This document shows, one piece after another, positions 41,267 to 49,517 of a stretch of DNA of 49,517 nucleotides. The first letter of the stretch is position 1. Each line of letters begins with the position of its first letter. A model generated the notes under the pieces. That model was not told the origin of the DNA. It saw only the letters and a program-made list of their open reading frames with translations, and did not search any database. A program made the translations under genes and the position numbers. This stretch comes from Aquibacillus salsiterrae (GTDB lineage Bacteria > Bacillota > Bacilli > Bacillales > Amphibacillaceae). Location: the NCBI RefSeq assembly GCF_028416595.1, contig NZ_JAMQKC010000021.1, positions 1-49,517 on the forward strand, in the 5' to 3' direction.

Positions 41267-41310
41267 CCTGGGAAAGTGACTTCCCTGCCCTGCGCTTTTC
41301 TTATGATATA
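41262..41310. repeat. Shared right boundary of the 52-bp arrays
   Basis: ACAGCCC, GGGAAAGTGACTTCCCTGCC, then TGCGCTTTTCTTA. The same GGGAAAGTGACTTCCCTGCC follows array A at about 500-519, so both arrays share a defined right end. The final TGCGCTTTTCTTA is the right end of the interspersed repeat family. Confidence 0.8.
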
Positions 41311-41447
41311 TCTTATTGAAATAGAATGGAAAAGATGTCCATCATCCTTCTAGTATATCAAAAATAAAAACAAAGGAAAGCGGGTGGAGGGTGAGAGTGA
41401 TGCAGGGGGTAAATGGTGATGGGGCAAGAGAAACGTCACCTTGCTTC

Positions 41448-41481
41448 CAAAAAAAAGGACTCTTGCGGTTTCGCAAGAGTC
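41448..41481 (-). terminator. Minus-strand terminator downstream of gsaB
   Basis: GACTCTTGCG pairs with CGCAAGAGTC around GTTT, with eight or more T on the minus strand. Confidence 0.85.
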
Positions 41482-41654
41482 AAGGTCTTCATGCTTTGAA
41501 GGGAAGTCATACAAATTGACAGAATAAAGCATGAGTCGAAAATTATTAATTTTCAGAATAATAATAACATATTCTTTTGATGGAATCAATTATTATTCAA
41601 AATAATCCGTGGATATCGATTAAATATACATTAAATAACCGAATTTATGTATAA

Positions 41655-42950
41655 TTATTCATTTTTCATCAATGAAAAGGTTTTCTTAACCGCCGCTAAT
41701 GTATTGTCAATATCTTCCTCCGTATGTGCAATCGTTAAAAACCATGCTTCATATTTCGATGGCGCCAAGTTAATTCCTTGTTCGAGCATAAGTTTGAAGA
41801 ACCGACCAAATTTTTCTCCGTCGGTCGCTTCTGCCTGCGCGTAATTCTCGATTTTTTCTCTTGTGAAATAAACAGTAAGTGCTCCTTTTAAACGATTAAC
41901 CGTTATGTCAATATCATTCTCCTTGGCGTGCTTAAGAATACCTGCCTCTAATTTGGCGCCAAGTCTATCTAATTTTTCATACGTACCAGGTTGATTCAGT
42001 ACTTCTAAACACGCGATTCCAGCGGACATTGATGCAGGGTTACCAGCCATTGTTCCGGCTTGGTAAGCGGGTCCTAGTGGGGCAACTTGTTCCATAATTT
42101 CTTTTTTGCCACCGTAGGCACCAATTGGTAGGCCACCACCAATAATTTTTCCTAGTGCAGTCATATCAGGCTCCACATGAACAAGTTGTTGGGCGCTACC
42201 GTACGTAAATCGGAATGCAGTAATGACTTCATCATAGATGACTAACCCACCAGCATCATGGGTTAACTGGTTGACTTGCTCAAGAAAACCTGGTTTCGGT
42301 TCAACAATGCCAAAGTTACCAACAATCGGCTCCACTAAAACGGCCGCAACTTGGTCACCCCAATGGTTCAACGCTTCTTTGTACGCATCTATATCATTGA
42401 ACGGTACGGTGATCACTTCCTTGGCCGTTGATTTCGTGACACCAGCTGAGTCAGGATTTCCGAGCGTAGACGGACCAGAACCTGCTTGGACAAGCACAAT
42501 ATCAGAATGCCCGTGATAACATCCAGCAAATTTGATGATTTTGTCTCGACCAGTATAGGCGCGTGCAACTCGAATCGTCGTCATCACAGCTTCTGTGCCA
42601 GAGTTAACGAAACGAACTTTTTCTAGTGAAGGGATTGCCTCTTTAAGCATTTTTGCAAACTTATTTTCTAACGCAGTTGGCGTCCCGAATAGTACACCGT
42701 TTTGAGCTGCTTTTGTGATCGCTTCGGTAATATGCGGGTGAGCATGGCCAGTAATAATCGGTCCGTAAGCAGCTAGGTAGTCGATATACTTGTTTCCGTC
42801 CACATCCCAAAAGTAAGCTCCCTCACCACGTTCCATATAGACAGGTGTCCCACCACCAACCCCTTTATAGGCACGGGAAGGGGAATTGACTCCACCGACA
42901 ATATGTGCTTGTGCTTCTTTATGTAATTTTTCAGAATTAGTTATACGCAT
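41655..42950 (-). CDS. gsaB: Glutamate-1-semialdehyde 2,1-aminomutase
   Basis: A 431-aa PLP enzyme that makes 5-aminolevulinate for haem. Start [20 protein letters not shown]; family marks are [35 protein letters not shown] (about 47-66), [41 protein letters not shown], and the PLP lysine in [18 protein letters not shown] (about 258-275). GGAGGGAAAACA sets ATG 42950; 31 open codons upstream are excluded. It stands alone, apart from any hem operon, as the second GSA aminotransferase (GsaB/HemL2) does in Bacillus, between ygaE and bcp. Confidence 0.93.
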   Translation of the reverse strand: MRITNSEKLHKEAQAHIVGGVNSPSRAYKGVGGGTPVYMERGEGAYFWDVDGNKYIDYLAAYGPIITGHAHPHITEAITKAAQNGVLFGTPTALENKFAKMLKEAIPSLEKVRFVNSGTEAVMTTIRVARAYTGRDKIIKFAGCYHGHSDIVLVQAGSGPSTLGNPDSAGVTKSTAKEVITVPFNDIDAYKEALNHWGDQVAAVLVEPIVGNFGIVEPKPGFLEQVNQLTHDAGGLVIYDEVITAFRFTYGSAQQLVHVEPDMTALGKIIGGGLPIGAYGGKKEIMEQVAPLGPAYQAGTMAGNPASMSAGIACLEVLNQPGTYEKLDRLGAKLEAGILKHAKENDIDITVNRLKGALTVYFTREKIENYAQAEATDGEKFGRFFKLMLEQGINLAPSKYEAWFLTIAHTEEDIDNTLAAVKKTFSLMKNE

Positions 42951-43155
42951 TGTTTTCCCTCCATTACCGTTTTCAAAAACATTATACCACTTTTTCGGGT
43001 CATCATTTAAATGTAGCTGTGCATAAGCTTGTATAAATGCCATACCTTTACAATATAGTGTTTAAACATGTGTCGGGTAATCCTATCATGTCACCTATGG
43101 GTTGGATCAAACTGCCTTGTAATGTCAGGGTTACTTTCTGAGGAGGAGATACGGG

Positions 43156-43605
43156 ATGGTCATAGCTATCGTTTCAATAATCGTGATTGTTAGTTTAATG
43201 GGATGGAGTCTATACTCTTTTATCCATCATAAAACATATCAACGAAGTTATTTTTCGTACGAATTATTTTATACACTTATCCTTGTTTACTTTATCGTAT
43301 TGATCAGCTTCGGTTTATTATATTTTATTTTATCCTTTCACGGTGTGTTATTAATTGAGGGGGGAGTGCTGCAAAAGGAATCAGCAATGGAAACGTTAGC
43401 CCACTCCCTTTATTTCAGTGGTGTTACATTAATGACTGTCGGCTACGGGGATGTTACGCCGGTTGGTTTTGGTCGCTTACTGGCACTAACGGAAGCAATG
43501 ATTGGCTATATTCTTCCTGCCGCCTTTTTCTTAAGAGTTTGGTTTCAATCGTTTGAAAAAAATAATAAAGAAGAAGAGACTGAACGTGAAGTGGATTATT
43601 TGTAA
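43156..43605 (+). CDS. Two-helix potassium channel
   Basis: A 149-aa membrane protein. TM0 is at residues 2-22, TM1 about 38-60, a pore helix, the K+ selectivity filter TLMTVGYGDVTP (about 94-105), and TM2 about 110-130, then a charged tail (KNNKEEETEREVDYL). It has the 2TM/pore design (Ion_trans_2) with an extra N-terminal helix and no RCK domain. GAGGAGG lies before ATG 43156. It is followed by bcp after 52 bp, so they may be cotranscribed. Confidence 0.9.
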   Translation: MVIAIVSIIVIVSLMGWSLYSFIHHKTYQRSYFSYELFYTLILVYFIVLISFGLLYFILSFHGVLLIEGGVLQKESAMETLAHSLYFSGVTLMTVGYGDVTPVGFGRLLALTEAMIGYILPAAFFLRVWFQSFEKNNKEEETEREVDYL

Positions 43606-43657
43606 GTTGATGAAAGTTTGGATAATCTGTAAGTAGAGACTGAATGGAGGGAAAATA

Positions 43658-44128
43658 ATGAGTGTAGAAGTTGGAAAAGCTGTACCGGAGTTTGAACGGA
43701 ACGATAATCATGGAGAAGTAGTTAAACTTTCAGATTTAAAAGGGAAAAACGTTGTACTCTATTTCTACCCAAAAGATGCTACACCAGGATGTACAACAGA
43801 GGCGTGTGATTTTCGTGACAATCACGAAAGCTTCGCTGATGTCGATGCGGTGATTTTAGGAGTTAGTCCAGATTCCGAGGAAAGTCACAAAAAATTTATT
43901 GATAAGCATGACCTACCATTCCAATTGCTCGTAGACGACGACCATAAACTTGCCGAACAATATGGTGTATGGAAATTGAAAAAGAAGTTTGGCAAAGAGT
44001 ATATGGGAATTGAACGGTCTACCTTCATTATTGACAAGGAAGGTGTACTGCAAAAAGAATTCCGTAACGTCAAAGTGGACGGCCACGTGGAAGAAGCACT
44101 ACAATACATCCGCCAACACTTAAGTTAA
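43658..44128 (+). CDS. bcp: Bcp, thiol peroxidase (peroxiredoxin Q)
   Basis: A 156-aa peroxiredoxin that reduces hydroperoxides with thioredoxin. Peroxidatic Cys45 is in DATPGCTTEACDFRD with the resolving Cys five residues later (atypical 2-Cys form). It has the LYFYPKD strand, the GVSPDSEESHKKFIDKHDLPF block and the ERSTFIIDKEGVL segment. B. subtilis YgaF/Bcp lies in the same gsaB-perR neighbourhood. PerR control is possible, but I see no Per box in front of it. Confidence 0.94.
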   Translation: MSVEVGKAVPEFERNDNHGEVVKLSDLKGKNVVLYFYPKDATPGCTTEACDFRDNHESFADVDAVILGVSPDSEESHKKFIDKHDLPFQLLVDDDHKLAEQYGVWKLKKKFGKEYMGIERSTFIIDKEGVLQKEFRNVKVDGHVEEALQYIRQHLS

Positions 44129-44152
44129 GCGGGGATTGGGTTAAACCCAAAA

Positions 44153-44398
44153 GTGTCTGAACCAATGGGTGACATTTTGTTTGATGAAAAAATACATGAA
44201 AGCATTCATTTTACCCCTAGTCAGGCATACGAGGAAGCGGATAATGGAAATAAATCCTCTGTTCACTGGGACATGGTGCTAATCCAGCGTCCTGAATACG
44301 ATGGTGGGGAAATTTACTTTGATGATGTGTTGATTCGTAAAGATGGGAAGTGTGTTTTAGATGAACTAAAAGGCCTAAATTCAGAAAATTCGGCTTAA
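44153..44398 (+). pseudogene. 3' fragment of an M29 aminopeptidase (AmpS type) gene
   Basis: The 81 codons match only the C terminus of M29 metallo-aminopeptidases (about 410 aa when whole): [20 protein letters not shown], then [44 protein letters not shown] carries His and Asp residues that belong to the family's metal site. About four fifths of the gene is missing. No ribosome site precedes the first usable codon (GTG 44153). The fragment begins 24 bp after bcp, so it is a remnant of deletion or recombination. The frame itself is still open. Confidence 0.8.
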
Positions 44399-44493
44399 GT
44401 AGGTCATGGTACCATACGGGCACGCGATATCTGAATACATTATAGTAAGTAAGAACCCTAAACTCTCTTCTTTAAATATATATCATAACCTTC

Positions 44494-44523
44494 GGCACAA
44501 GCAGACAGCTTGTGCCATTTTTT
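44494..44523 (+). terminator. Terminator after the aminopeptidase fragment
   Basis: GGCACAAGC pairs with GCTTGTGCC around AGACA, followed by ATTTTTTT. The rest of the 44399-44695 gap has no gene. Confidence 0.9.
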
Positions 44524-44695
44524 TCTAAATAACTTGCGCATGGTGCCTTGCTCATGTCATAAAAGCTGAAATCGACATATGATTTGGCAAAAGAACCTCA
44601 TCATGCCTAAAATAATAGTAGAGTTTAATAGATAATAATGACCACGACTTGGAAGCGGTGGAGCCGTCATCCGCTCCCTTATTGGAGGAGATTTG

Positions 44696-45646
44696 ATGTT
44701 AGTTGTTTCTAGTGCGTTATTAACGGATGGGGTGAGGGCAAGTCTGATTAATGATTTTCCTGATCAAACGTTTGAATTTTACCGATCGATAGATGAGGCA
44801 AGTGACCGCTACCCTTATATAGAGATTCTGATTACATATGGGGAAGACCTCACGCCTTTTCATATCCGGCAAATGAGCAAACTAAAATGGATTATGGTTA
44901 TCTCCGCAGGAATGGATCTCATGCCGTTTGCTGAGATAAAAGAGCGGAATATCCTTGTCACAAATGCTAAAGGGATCCACAAAATTCCTATGGCTGAATA
45001 CGCTATTTCGATGTTTTTACATTTGTATCATAAGCAACCAATTTTTTACGAAAATCAAAAAAAACAAGCGTGGAATCGCAACATTTTAGTAAATGAGATT
45101 ACTGGTAAAACGATGACGATTGTTGGCACTGGTGAAATAGGTCAAGAACTCGCTCGGATTGCCAAAGCTTTTCAAATCAAGACAATTGGAGTGTCAAGGA
45201 ATGGCGAACCTAAGGATTATTTTGATGAAGTATATCCGGTGGACGAACTAATAACGACCCTAAAACACGCGGACTTTATCGTTTCGATACTACCAAGTAC
45301 GAATGAAACGAAATACTTGTTCCAACTGGCCCATTTTAAAGCGATGCCGAGTCACAGCATTTTCCTTAACATGGGGCGGGGCGATGTTGTTTCAAGTGAC
45401 GTGCTCTTGTCTGCACTTAATACTAATCAAATTGCTCACGCTGTTCTTGATGTTTTTGAAACGGAGCCGTTACCAAAAGGTCATCCGTTTTGGACACATG
45501 AAAAAGTAACGATGACACCGCATAAGTCATCCCACTCACCAATGTATATTCCGCGTGCAATTACTATTTTTAGGGAAAATTTAAAGAAATACAGCAAGGG
45601 TTCGAGCAATTTTATTAATGAAATAGATATAGATAGGGGGTATTAG
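44696..45646 (+). CDS. D-2-hydroxyacid dehydrogenase family protein
   Basis: A 316-aa NAD(P)-dependent oxidoreductase. The Rossmann motif is TIVGTGEIGQELARIAKAF (about 141-159). The substrate Arg/Glu/His triad lies in LNMGRGDVVSSDVLLSAL, VLDVFETEPLP and MTPHKSSHSP, as in the 2-hydroxyacid dehydrogenase family. The reaction is probably keto-acid to D-hydroxyacid reduction; the natural substrate is not known. ATG 44696 follows GGAGGAG at proper spacing. It is followed 1 bp later by the adenosyltransferase gene, so they form an operon. Confidence 0.9.
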   Translation: MLVVSSALLTDGVRASLINDFPDQTFEFYRSIDEASDRYPYIEILITYGEDLTPFHIRQMSKLKWIMVISAGMDLMPFAEIKERNILVTNAKGIHKIPMAEYAISMFLHLYHKQPIFYENQKKQAWNRNILVNEITGKTMTIVGTGEIGQELARIAKAFQIKTIGVSRNGEPKDYFDEVYPVDELITTLKHADFIVSILPSTNETKYLFQLAHFKAMPSHSIFLNMGRGDVVSSDVLLSALNTNQIAHAVLDVFETEPLPKGHPFWTHEKVTMTPHKSSHSPMYIPRAITIFRENLKKYSKGSSNFINEIDIDRGY

Positions 45647-45647
45647 C

Positions 45648-46205
45648 TTGCGGATTTATACACGAACAGGTGATAAAGGAACAACTTCATTAGTATATGG
45701 GAAGCGGGTACCAAAAAACCATATCCGTGTCGAGACATATGGTACGTGTGATGAGGCAAATTCAATGATCGGGCTTGCGGTGAGTCATCTAGTTCAAGAG
45801 GATTGGGATACGAAACAAGCTTTCATTGAGTTTATGCACAGGATCCAAACGATTCTTTTCTATGTCGGTTCAGAGTTTGCGACACCACCAGAGAAAGAAG
45901 TCGCCTGGAAGCTAACTGAAACACACATCCAGGAATTGGAGCAACAAATCGATCAATGGGATAGAGAATTACGAGAGCTTAAACATTTCATCTTGCCAGC
46001 CGGTCATCCTGCCGCAGCAGCACTACATTCTGCTCGAACCATTGTAAGGCGCGCAGAACGAACTGCAGTCTCGCTGCAGGATGAACTAAATTCAAATTTA
46101 CCGCTATCTTATTTAAACCGCCTATCAGATTTGTTGTTTGTTGCTGCTAGATACATTAACAAGCAGACAAAAACGGAAGAATTACCGTTAAAAGTCGATA
46201 AATAG
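45648..46205 (+). CDS. PduO-type cob(I)alamin adenosyltransferase
   Basis: A 185-aa ATP:cobalamin adenosyltransferase (YvqK/PduO N-terminal type) that makes adenosylcobalamin. ATP site: IYTRTGDKGTTSLVYGKRV (about 3-21); DEANSMIG helix (about 35-42); C-terminal ARTIVRRAERTAV and LSYLNRLSDLLFVAARYIN, the conserved active-site region. It has a TTG start at 45648 with ATAGGGGG upstream. It is coupled to the dehydrogenase. Confidence 0.93.
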   Translation: MRIYTRTGDKGTTSLVYGKRVPKNHIRVETYGTCDEANSMIGLAVSHLVQEDWDTKQAFIEFMHRIQTILFYVGSEFATPPEKEVAWKLTETHIQELEQQIDQWDRELRELKHFILPAGHPAAAALHSARTIVRRAERTAVSLQDELNSNLPLSYLNRLSDLLFVAARYINKQTKTEELPLKVDK

Positions 46206-46269
46206 AATAAAATAGGAGTAGACTTAATATACTTTTATTGACAGAATGTTTACAAAGCGGTTACACTAA

Positions 46270-46284
46270 TTATAAGAATTATAA
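46270..46284 (+). promoter_or_regulatory. Per box upstream of perR
   Basis: TTATAAGAATTATAA matches the Per box consensus TTATAATNATTATAA with one difference. Its place 137 bp before perR fits autoregulation by PerR. Confidence 0.85.
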
Positions 46285-46420
46285 AGTAATAATTGTACCA
46301 GATGATGGAAAATCACTTTTCTAATTTAGCTAAATGAGAGTTAATAGAAAAGTTGTCCGTTTGAAATAGAAAGCAATTTTTGATAATCCTATTATTTCAT
46401 GGAAAGCGAGGTGCATGGCG

Positions 46421-46861
46421 GTGACAGAAGAAAAACTTCAAGAGGCAGTGAGTCGATTAAAGGAATCTGGAGTAAGAATCACACCACAGCGTCATGCGGT
46501 ACTTGAATTTCTTTTAAACGCAGAGATCCACCCTACCGCAGATGATATCTATAAAGCACTCGAAGGGAAGTTCCCAAATATGAGTGTTGCGACGGTTTAT
46601 AACAACCTAAAGGTATTTCGTGAAATCGGATTAGTTCGAGAATTAACGTACGGAGATTCTTCTAGTCGTTTTGACTGCAATACATCGAAGCACTATCACA
46701 TCATTTGTGATGAGTGTGGGAAGATTGTCGACTTTCATTATCCAAGTCTTGATGAGGTTGAGTCTTTGGCCGAGCAAGTGACAGGATTCCAAGTAAGTCA
46801 TCACCGAATGGAGATTTACGGAACTTGCCCTAACTGCAAGAAAGAATTACAACACCACTAA
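46421..46861 (+). CDS. perR: PerR, peroxide-sensing Fur-family repressor
   Basis: A 146-aa metal-dependent repressor of catalase, alkyl hydroperoxide reductase, haem genes and itself; it senses peroxide by iron-catalysed histidine oxidation. [19 protein letters not shown], then [27 protein letters not shown]. Sensor ligands: His of HPTAD, RFD, HYH. The structural zinc cysteines are CDECGK and CPNCKK. GTG 46421 lies 7 nt after GAGGTG; the ATG at 46415 is 1 nt from the site. The gene order with ygzB and ygxA matches B. subtilis. Confidence 0.96.
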   Translation: MTEEKLQEAVSRLKESGVRITPQRHAVLEFLLNAEIHPTADDIYKALEGKFPNMSVATVYNNLKVFREIGLVRELTYGDSSSRFDCNTSKHYHIICDECGKIVDFHYPSLDEVESLAEQVTGFQVSHHRMEIYGTCPNCKKELQHH

Positions 46862-46868
46862 GTATATT

Positions 46869-46907
46869 ACCCTCTTCCGCGTAATCACGGTTGGAGGGTT
46901 TTTTTAT
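46869..46907 (+). terminator. Terminator after perR
   Basis: ACCCTC...GAGGGT with inner CCG/CGG pairing, followed by seven T. Confidence 0.85.
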
Positions 46908-46914
46908 TACAAGA

Positions 46915-47058
46915 TAAGAAAGTGAAAAAACAAGAGCTGTCTAGCTCCGCTTCCTAGCCCGCCTGAGGTCATAAGACTAGCCTTTCTGTGGCAAAGACCG
47001 CCACTCAGGGCTTGTCTTATGCCTGCCTTAATCTAGCAAGGCGCTTCCGCTTTTCTTA
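46915..47058. repeat. Interspersed repeat, most complete copy
   Basis: 144 bp with inverted ends TAAGAAAG and CTTTTCTTA. Internal blocks are AGAGCTGTCTAGCTCCG, CCTGAGGTCATAAGACTAGC, TTTCTGTGGCAAAGACCGCC, GCTTGTCTTATGCC, and TCTAGCAAGGCGCTTCCGC. The inner CATAAGAC/GTCTTATG pair makes a folded structure. It has no frame. It is MITE-like or a small non-autonomous repeat. Confidence 0.85.
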
Positions 47059-47077
47059 GTAGACAGCGCTTGCTCGA

Positions 47078-47452
47078 CTATGACTTATGCTTTGTTTCGT
47101 TTCGAAATTCCTTAGAATTGTATTTCTCGTCAAATTCTTTACCTTCCAAATTCTTATCCATTGTGAGTGGTTGTTTACAGTGCATGCAAGCATCGACTCG
47201 TCCTAACATTTTTGTTGGCTGGTGGCAGGATGGACATACAATTTGGACTGCCCGTGTCGAGAGCATACCAATCCAAAAGTATACCACCGTACTAAAGACG
47301 ATGCTCAAAAGTCCAAGAATAAAGAATATAACCATTAGCCACTCCGTTGTTTTAACCATAATTCCAACGTACATTAGCCCAAAGCCAATGAAAATTAAGC
47401 TGAGGGCAAATGTACGTATTTTATTTATTTTACTTGAGTAATTGATGGACAC
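47078..47452 (-). CDS. ygzB: YgzB, DUF2614 membrane protein with zinc ribbon
   Basis: A 124-aa protein with two transmembrane helices (about 14-32 and 39-62) and a C-terminal zinc-ribbon [25 protein letters not shown]. It is the YgzB/DUF2614 family of unknown function. It lies on the opposite strand next to perR, as in B. subtilis. Confidence 0.93.
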   Translation of the reverse strand: MSINYSSKINKIRTFALSLIFIGFGLMYVGIMVKTTEWLMVIFFILGLLSIVFSTVVYFWIGMLSTRAVQIVCPSCHQPTKMLGRVDACMHCKQPLTMDKNLEGKEFDEKYNSKEFRNETKHKS

Positions 47453-47799
47453 TGAAGAACCCTCCTTGTTTGCTCAAACGTAGTATAGCATATTTTGTCG
47501 TATATGGGGGTAGATAAGAAAAGACGAGTAACTTAGTCTAAAAAAGGGTATAAAAAATTACAGAGGAAAAAAGGATTTTCAATGACTTTATCGAAATATA
47601 GTTTTTAAATCATTTATATTGATCTACATATCATTTTATAAATCCCGAAGCAAAGAAAACATAAGATAAAGATGAAGGGAATCGGGTGAGGTAATACTCA
47701 TGCTAGTTGAACTATACGATTAGAAGTGAGTCTGGTCGTCGTCAGTTCCTATCGTATAAAGTGATTTGGCAAGAAATTGTATGCTGCGGGGGAATGGAA
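47453..47799. other. Intergenic, no gene seen
   Basis: AT-rich divergent spacer between ygzB and ygxA. There is no ribosome site with a useful frame, no RNA gene, and no strong terminator. It must contain the promoters of both genes. Confidence 0.45.
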
Positions 47800-48669
47800 A
47801 TGGAAGATTTACTACGTCCAATCTATCAGGAACGAGCAAGCCATCCAAATACACTGGGAATTCTATTTATCGATAAAAATAAACCGATTAGCCCAGTAAC
47901 AGATAATTTCGATATTATTTTACTCGTTATTGTGTCTGATGCGGATAAAGACTGGTTCGTAAAACATTATGAATTTAAAGGGAAGACAGCTGCTCTTCAT
48001 ATTGTTGATGAAAAGTTGTTAAAAGAATGGATAGATACAAGCACATATCGGCGAGCGGTTGAATGGATTGTAAACGGAAAGGTTATCTTTGACCGAAACG
48101 AATATGTTACGAACTTAAAAGAAGAGTTGCGCACCTTTCCTGAGGAAAAAAGATTGTTGAAGAAGGCCATTGAATTCGCAAAACTTACTCGTAGTTACAG
48201 TGAATCAAGAGACCTCTTTGAAACAGAACAATATTTGGACGCATATAGTAGAGTGCTTCGCTCCCTTCATTATTTAGGAAGGCTCGCCATCATCGAAAAA
48301 GGCTTCCATCCAGAAGTGATTGTTTGGAGTCAGGTGAAACGGATAGACCCAGAGGTTTATAAACTATATGAAGAGCTTATTCAAAGTGAAGAGGAAACTA
48401 GTAAACGTGTTGAATTGATGTTGTTAGCAGTTGAGTTTGCGGTAAACTCTCGTGCTAAACCGTGTGCGCAGCATTTGCTAGAGGTAATGAAAACCAAAGA
48501 TGAGCCATGGAGCTTTGGTGAATTAAAGGTTCATCCGAAAGTCCAATCGTATGCGGTGGATTTAAGCTCAATGGTCGAATACTTAGCTACAAAAAACATT
48601 ATTGAAGTTATATTAGTAGAGACAAAGGGGAACCATATATTCCATCGAACATATCAAGTGAAAGCATAG
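47800..48669 (+). CDS. ygxA: YgxA, nucleotidyltransferase-like protein
   Basis: A 289-aa protein of the YgxA family. The N-terminal domain resembles a nucleotidyltransferase fold (LLRPIYQERASHPNTLGILF, then DNFDIILLVIV with the DxD-like region), followed by a HEPN-like helical C-terminal region (SYSESRDLFETEQYLDAYSRVLRSLHYL). The function is unknown. ATG 47800 is 7 nt after GGGGG; ATG 47794 is the alternative. In B. subtilis ygxA also lies just before an rRNA operon. Confidence 0.88.
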   Translation: MEDLLRPIYQERASHPNTLGILFIDKNKPISPVTDNFDIILLVIVSDADKDWFVKHYEFKGKTAALHIVDEKLLKEWIDTSTYRRAVEWIVNGKVIFDRNEYVTNLKEELRTFPEEKRLLKKAIEFAKLTRSYSESRDLFETEQYLDAYSRVLRSLHYLGRLAIIEKGFHPEVIVWSQVKRIDPEVYKLYEELIQSEEETSKRVELMLLAVEFAVNSRAKPCAQHLLEVMKTKDEPWSFGELKVHPKVQSYAVDLSSMVEYLATKNIIEVILVETKGNHIFHRTYQVKA

Positions 48670-48678
48670 GATAGCGAT

Positions 48679-48718
48679 GCAACTACTAGTTTAATGAATA
48701 ATCAGGGGTAGTAGTTGC
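48679..48718 (+). terminator. Terminator after ygxA
   Basis: GCAACTACTA pairs with TAGTAGTTGC across a 20-nt loop, followed by TTCACG. The T tract is weak. Confidence 0.65.
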
Positions 48719-48737
48719 TTCACGTTTCATTTGGTTG

Positions 48738-48925
48738 TTGACATTGCTTTGTTTTCTATGCTATATTAAAACCCGTCGCAAAAAGCACACCAAAAACAAA
48801 TGATAAAAAATAGGTTGACACGTTGATGTCTATCATGCTATATTTGTGAGGTCGCTTTTTGAAGGGCGATTTGAGAAAAAAGAAATTAAAAAGTTGTTGA
48901 CTTCTACGAAGTGGCGTGATATGAT
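48738..48925 (+). promoter_or_regulatory. Three tandem rRNA operon promoters
   Basis: P1: TTGACA 48738-48743, 18-bp spacer, TATATT 48762-48767. P2: TTGACA 48815-48820, 18-bp spacer, TATATT 48839-48844. P3: TTGACT 48897-48902, 17-bp spacer, TATGAT 48920-48925. A leader with TGATCTTTGAAAACTGAACA (48968-48987) follows, the usual pre-16S leader in Bacillus. Confidence 0.85.
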
Positions 48926-49175
48926 AATGAATGTCGCTGAAAGATGAAGTGATGACGAAAGTGAAATTGATCTTTGAAAACTGAACAAAACAACCAGTAT
49001 GTTTAAAGAAAAAGTGTAGGCGACTGTTTAATAGCGTACAGATAGATAATATAGCATGTAGCACTTCGAACTTCAAGTGCAAAATGATGGATTAACTATA
49101 CGCTAGCTATTGGGAGCCGAAGCTGGATTAGAAATACAATTGCTAGTCAAGTTTATGAGTAAATCAACTCATTCA

Positions 49176-49517
<342 letters not shown>

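Noticed and set aside
43069-43087. SigB promoter (GTTTAA...GGGTAA) before the K+ channel
   Set aside because: The spacing between the two elements is about 9 bp, too short for a SigB promoter.

Overview
The window is a low-GC Gram-positive chromosome segment from a spore-forming member of the Bacillaceae. This rests on three spore proteins (SspK, SspE and four YjcZ-type miniproteins), the sporulation muramic-lactam enzyme PdaA, PerR, MreBH, ClpE with CtsR boxes, and blocks of genes in Bacillus subtilis order (yflJ-yflK; yfkJ-yfkI-yfkH; yfkD/yfkC; recX-yfhH; mutY-sspE-ygaC-ygaD; ygaE-gsaB-bcp-perR-ygzB-ygxA-rrn). The genus cannot be fixed from sequence reading alone. The window ends about 340 bases into a 16S rRNA gene.

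Layout. 1-491: an array of 52-bp palindromic repeats. 585-16571: housekeeping and stress genes (mreBH, yflJ, yflK, yfkJIH, yfkD, yfkC, pdaA, a DNA glycosylase, an acyl-CoA synthetase, clpE, a ComEC-like metallo-beta-lactamase protein, a DDAH-like amidinohydrolase, a DUF421 protein). 16723-18726: a complete tRNA-Ala(GGC), then a ~1.9-kb segment with a nuclease-like gene and a type II toxin-antitoxin pair, closed by a direct copy of the tRNA 3' part. This looks like a decayed integrated element. 18813-19046 holds a frameshifted second antitoxin gene, followed by the radical-SAM gene yfkAB.

20459-21502: a c-di-GMP-I riboswitch with a clear terminator/antiterminator choice controls an unknown 104-aa gene and a membrane-anchored PilZ protein. 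21731-24278: a DUF1450 protein, lrgAB and an XRE regulator. 24427-24609 is a dense cluster of DnaA-box-like 9-mers far from any replication gene. 24791-25510: a GNAT acetyltransferase gene behind a structured leader RNA with a tRNA T-arm-like hairpin and mutually exclusive ribosome-site structures. 25790-34052: recX, HAD phosphatase, yfhH, ypzG, sspK, yfhJ, yfhP, mutY, sspE, ygaC, ygaD. 34141-35376: four tandem minus-strand YjcZ-like genes.

35926-37926: a formaldehyde-fixing RuMP module (hxlA, hxlB) next to a divergent regulator made of two fused HxlR domains. 38142-39920: a small acidic protein and YgaE. 39945-41310: a second, longer 52-bp array with interspersed-repeat sequence on both sides. 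41655-48669: gsaB, a two-helix K+ channel, bcp, a 3' fragment of an M29 aminopeptidase gene, a 2-hydroxyacid dehydrogenase, a cobalamin adenosyltransferase, perR with an upstream Per box, ygzB, ygxA. 48738-49517: three tandem rRNA promoters and the 16S 5' end.

An interspersed repeat family (ends TAAGAAAG...CTTTTCTTA) is scattered through the intergenic spaces. It sometimes reaches into gene ends.
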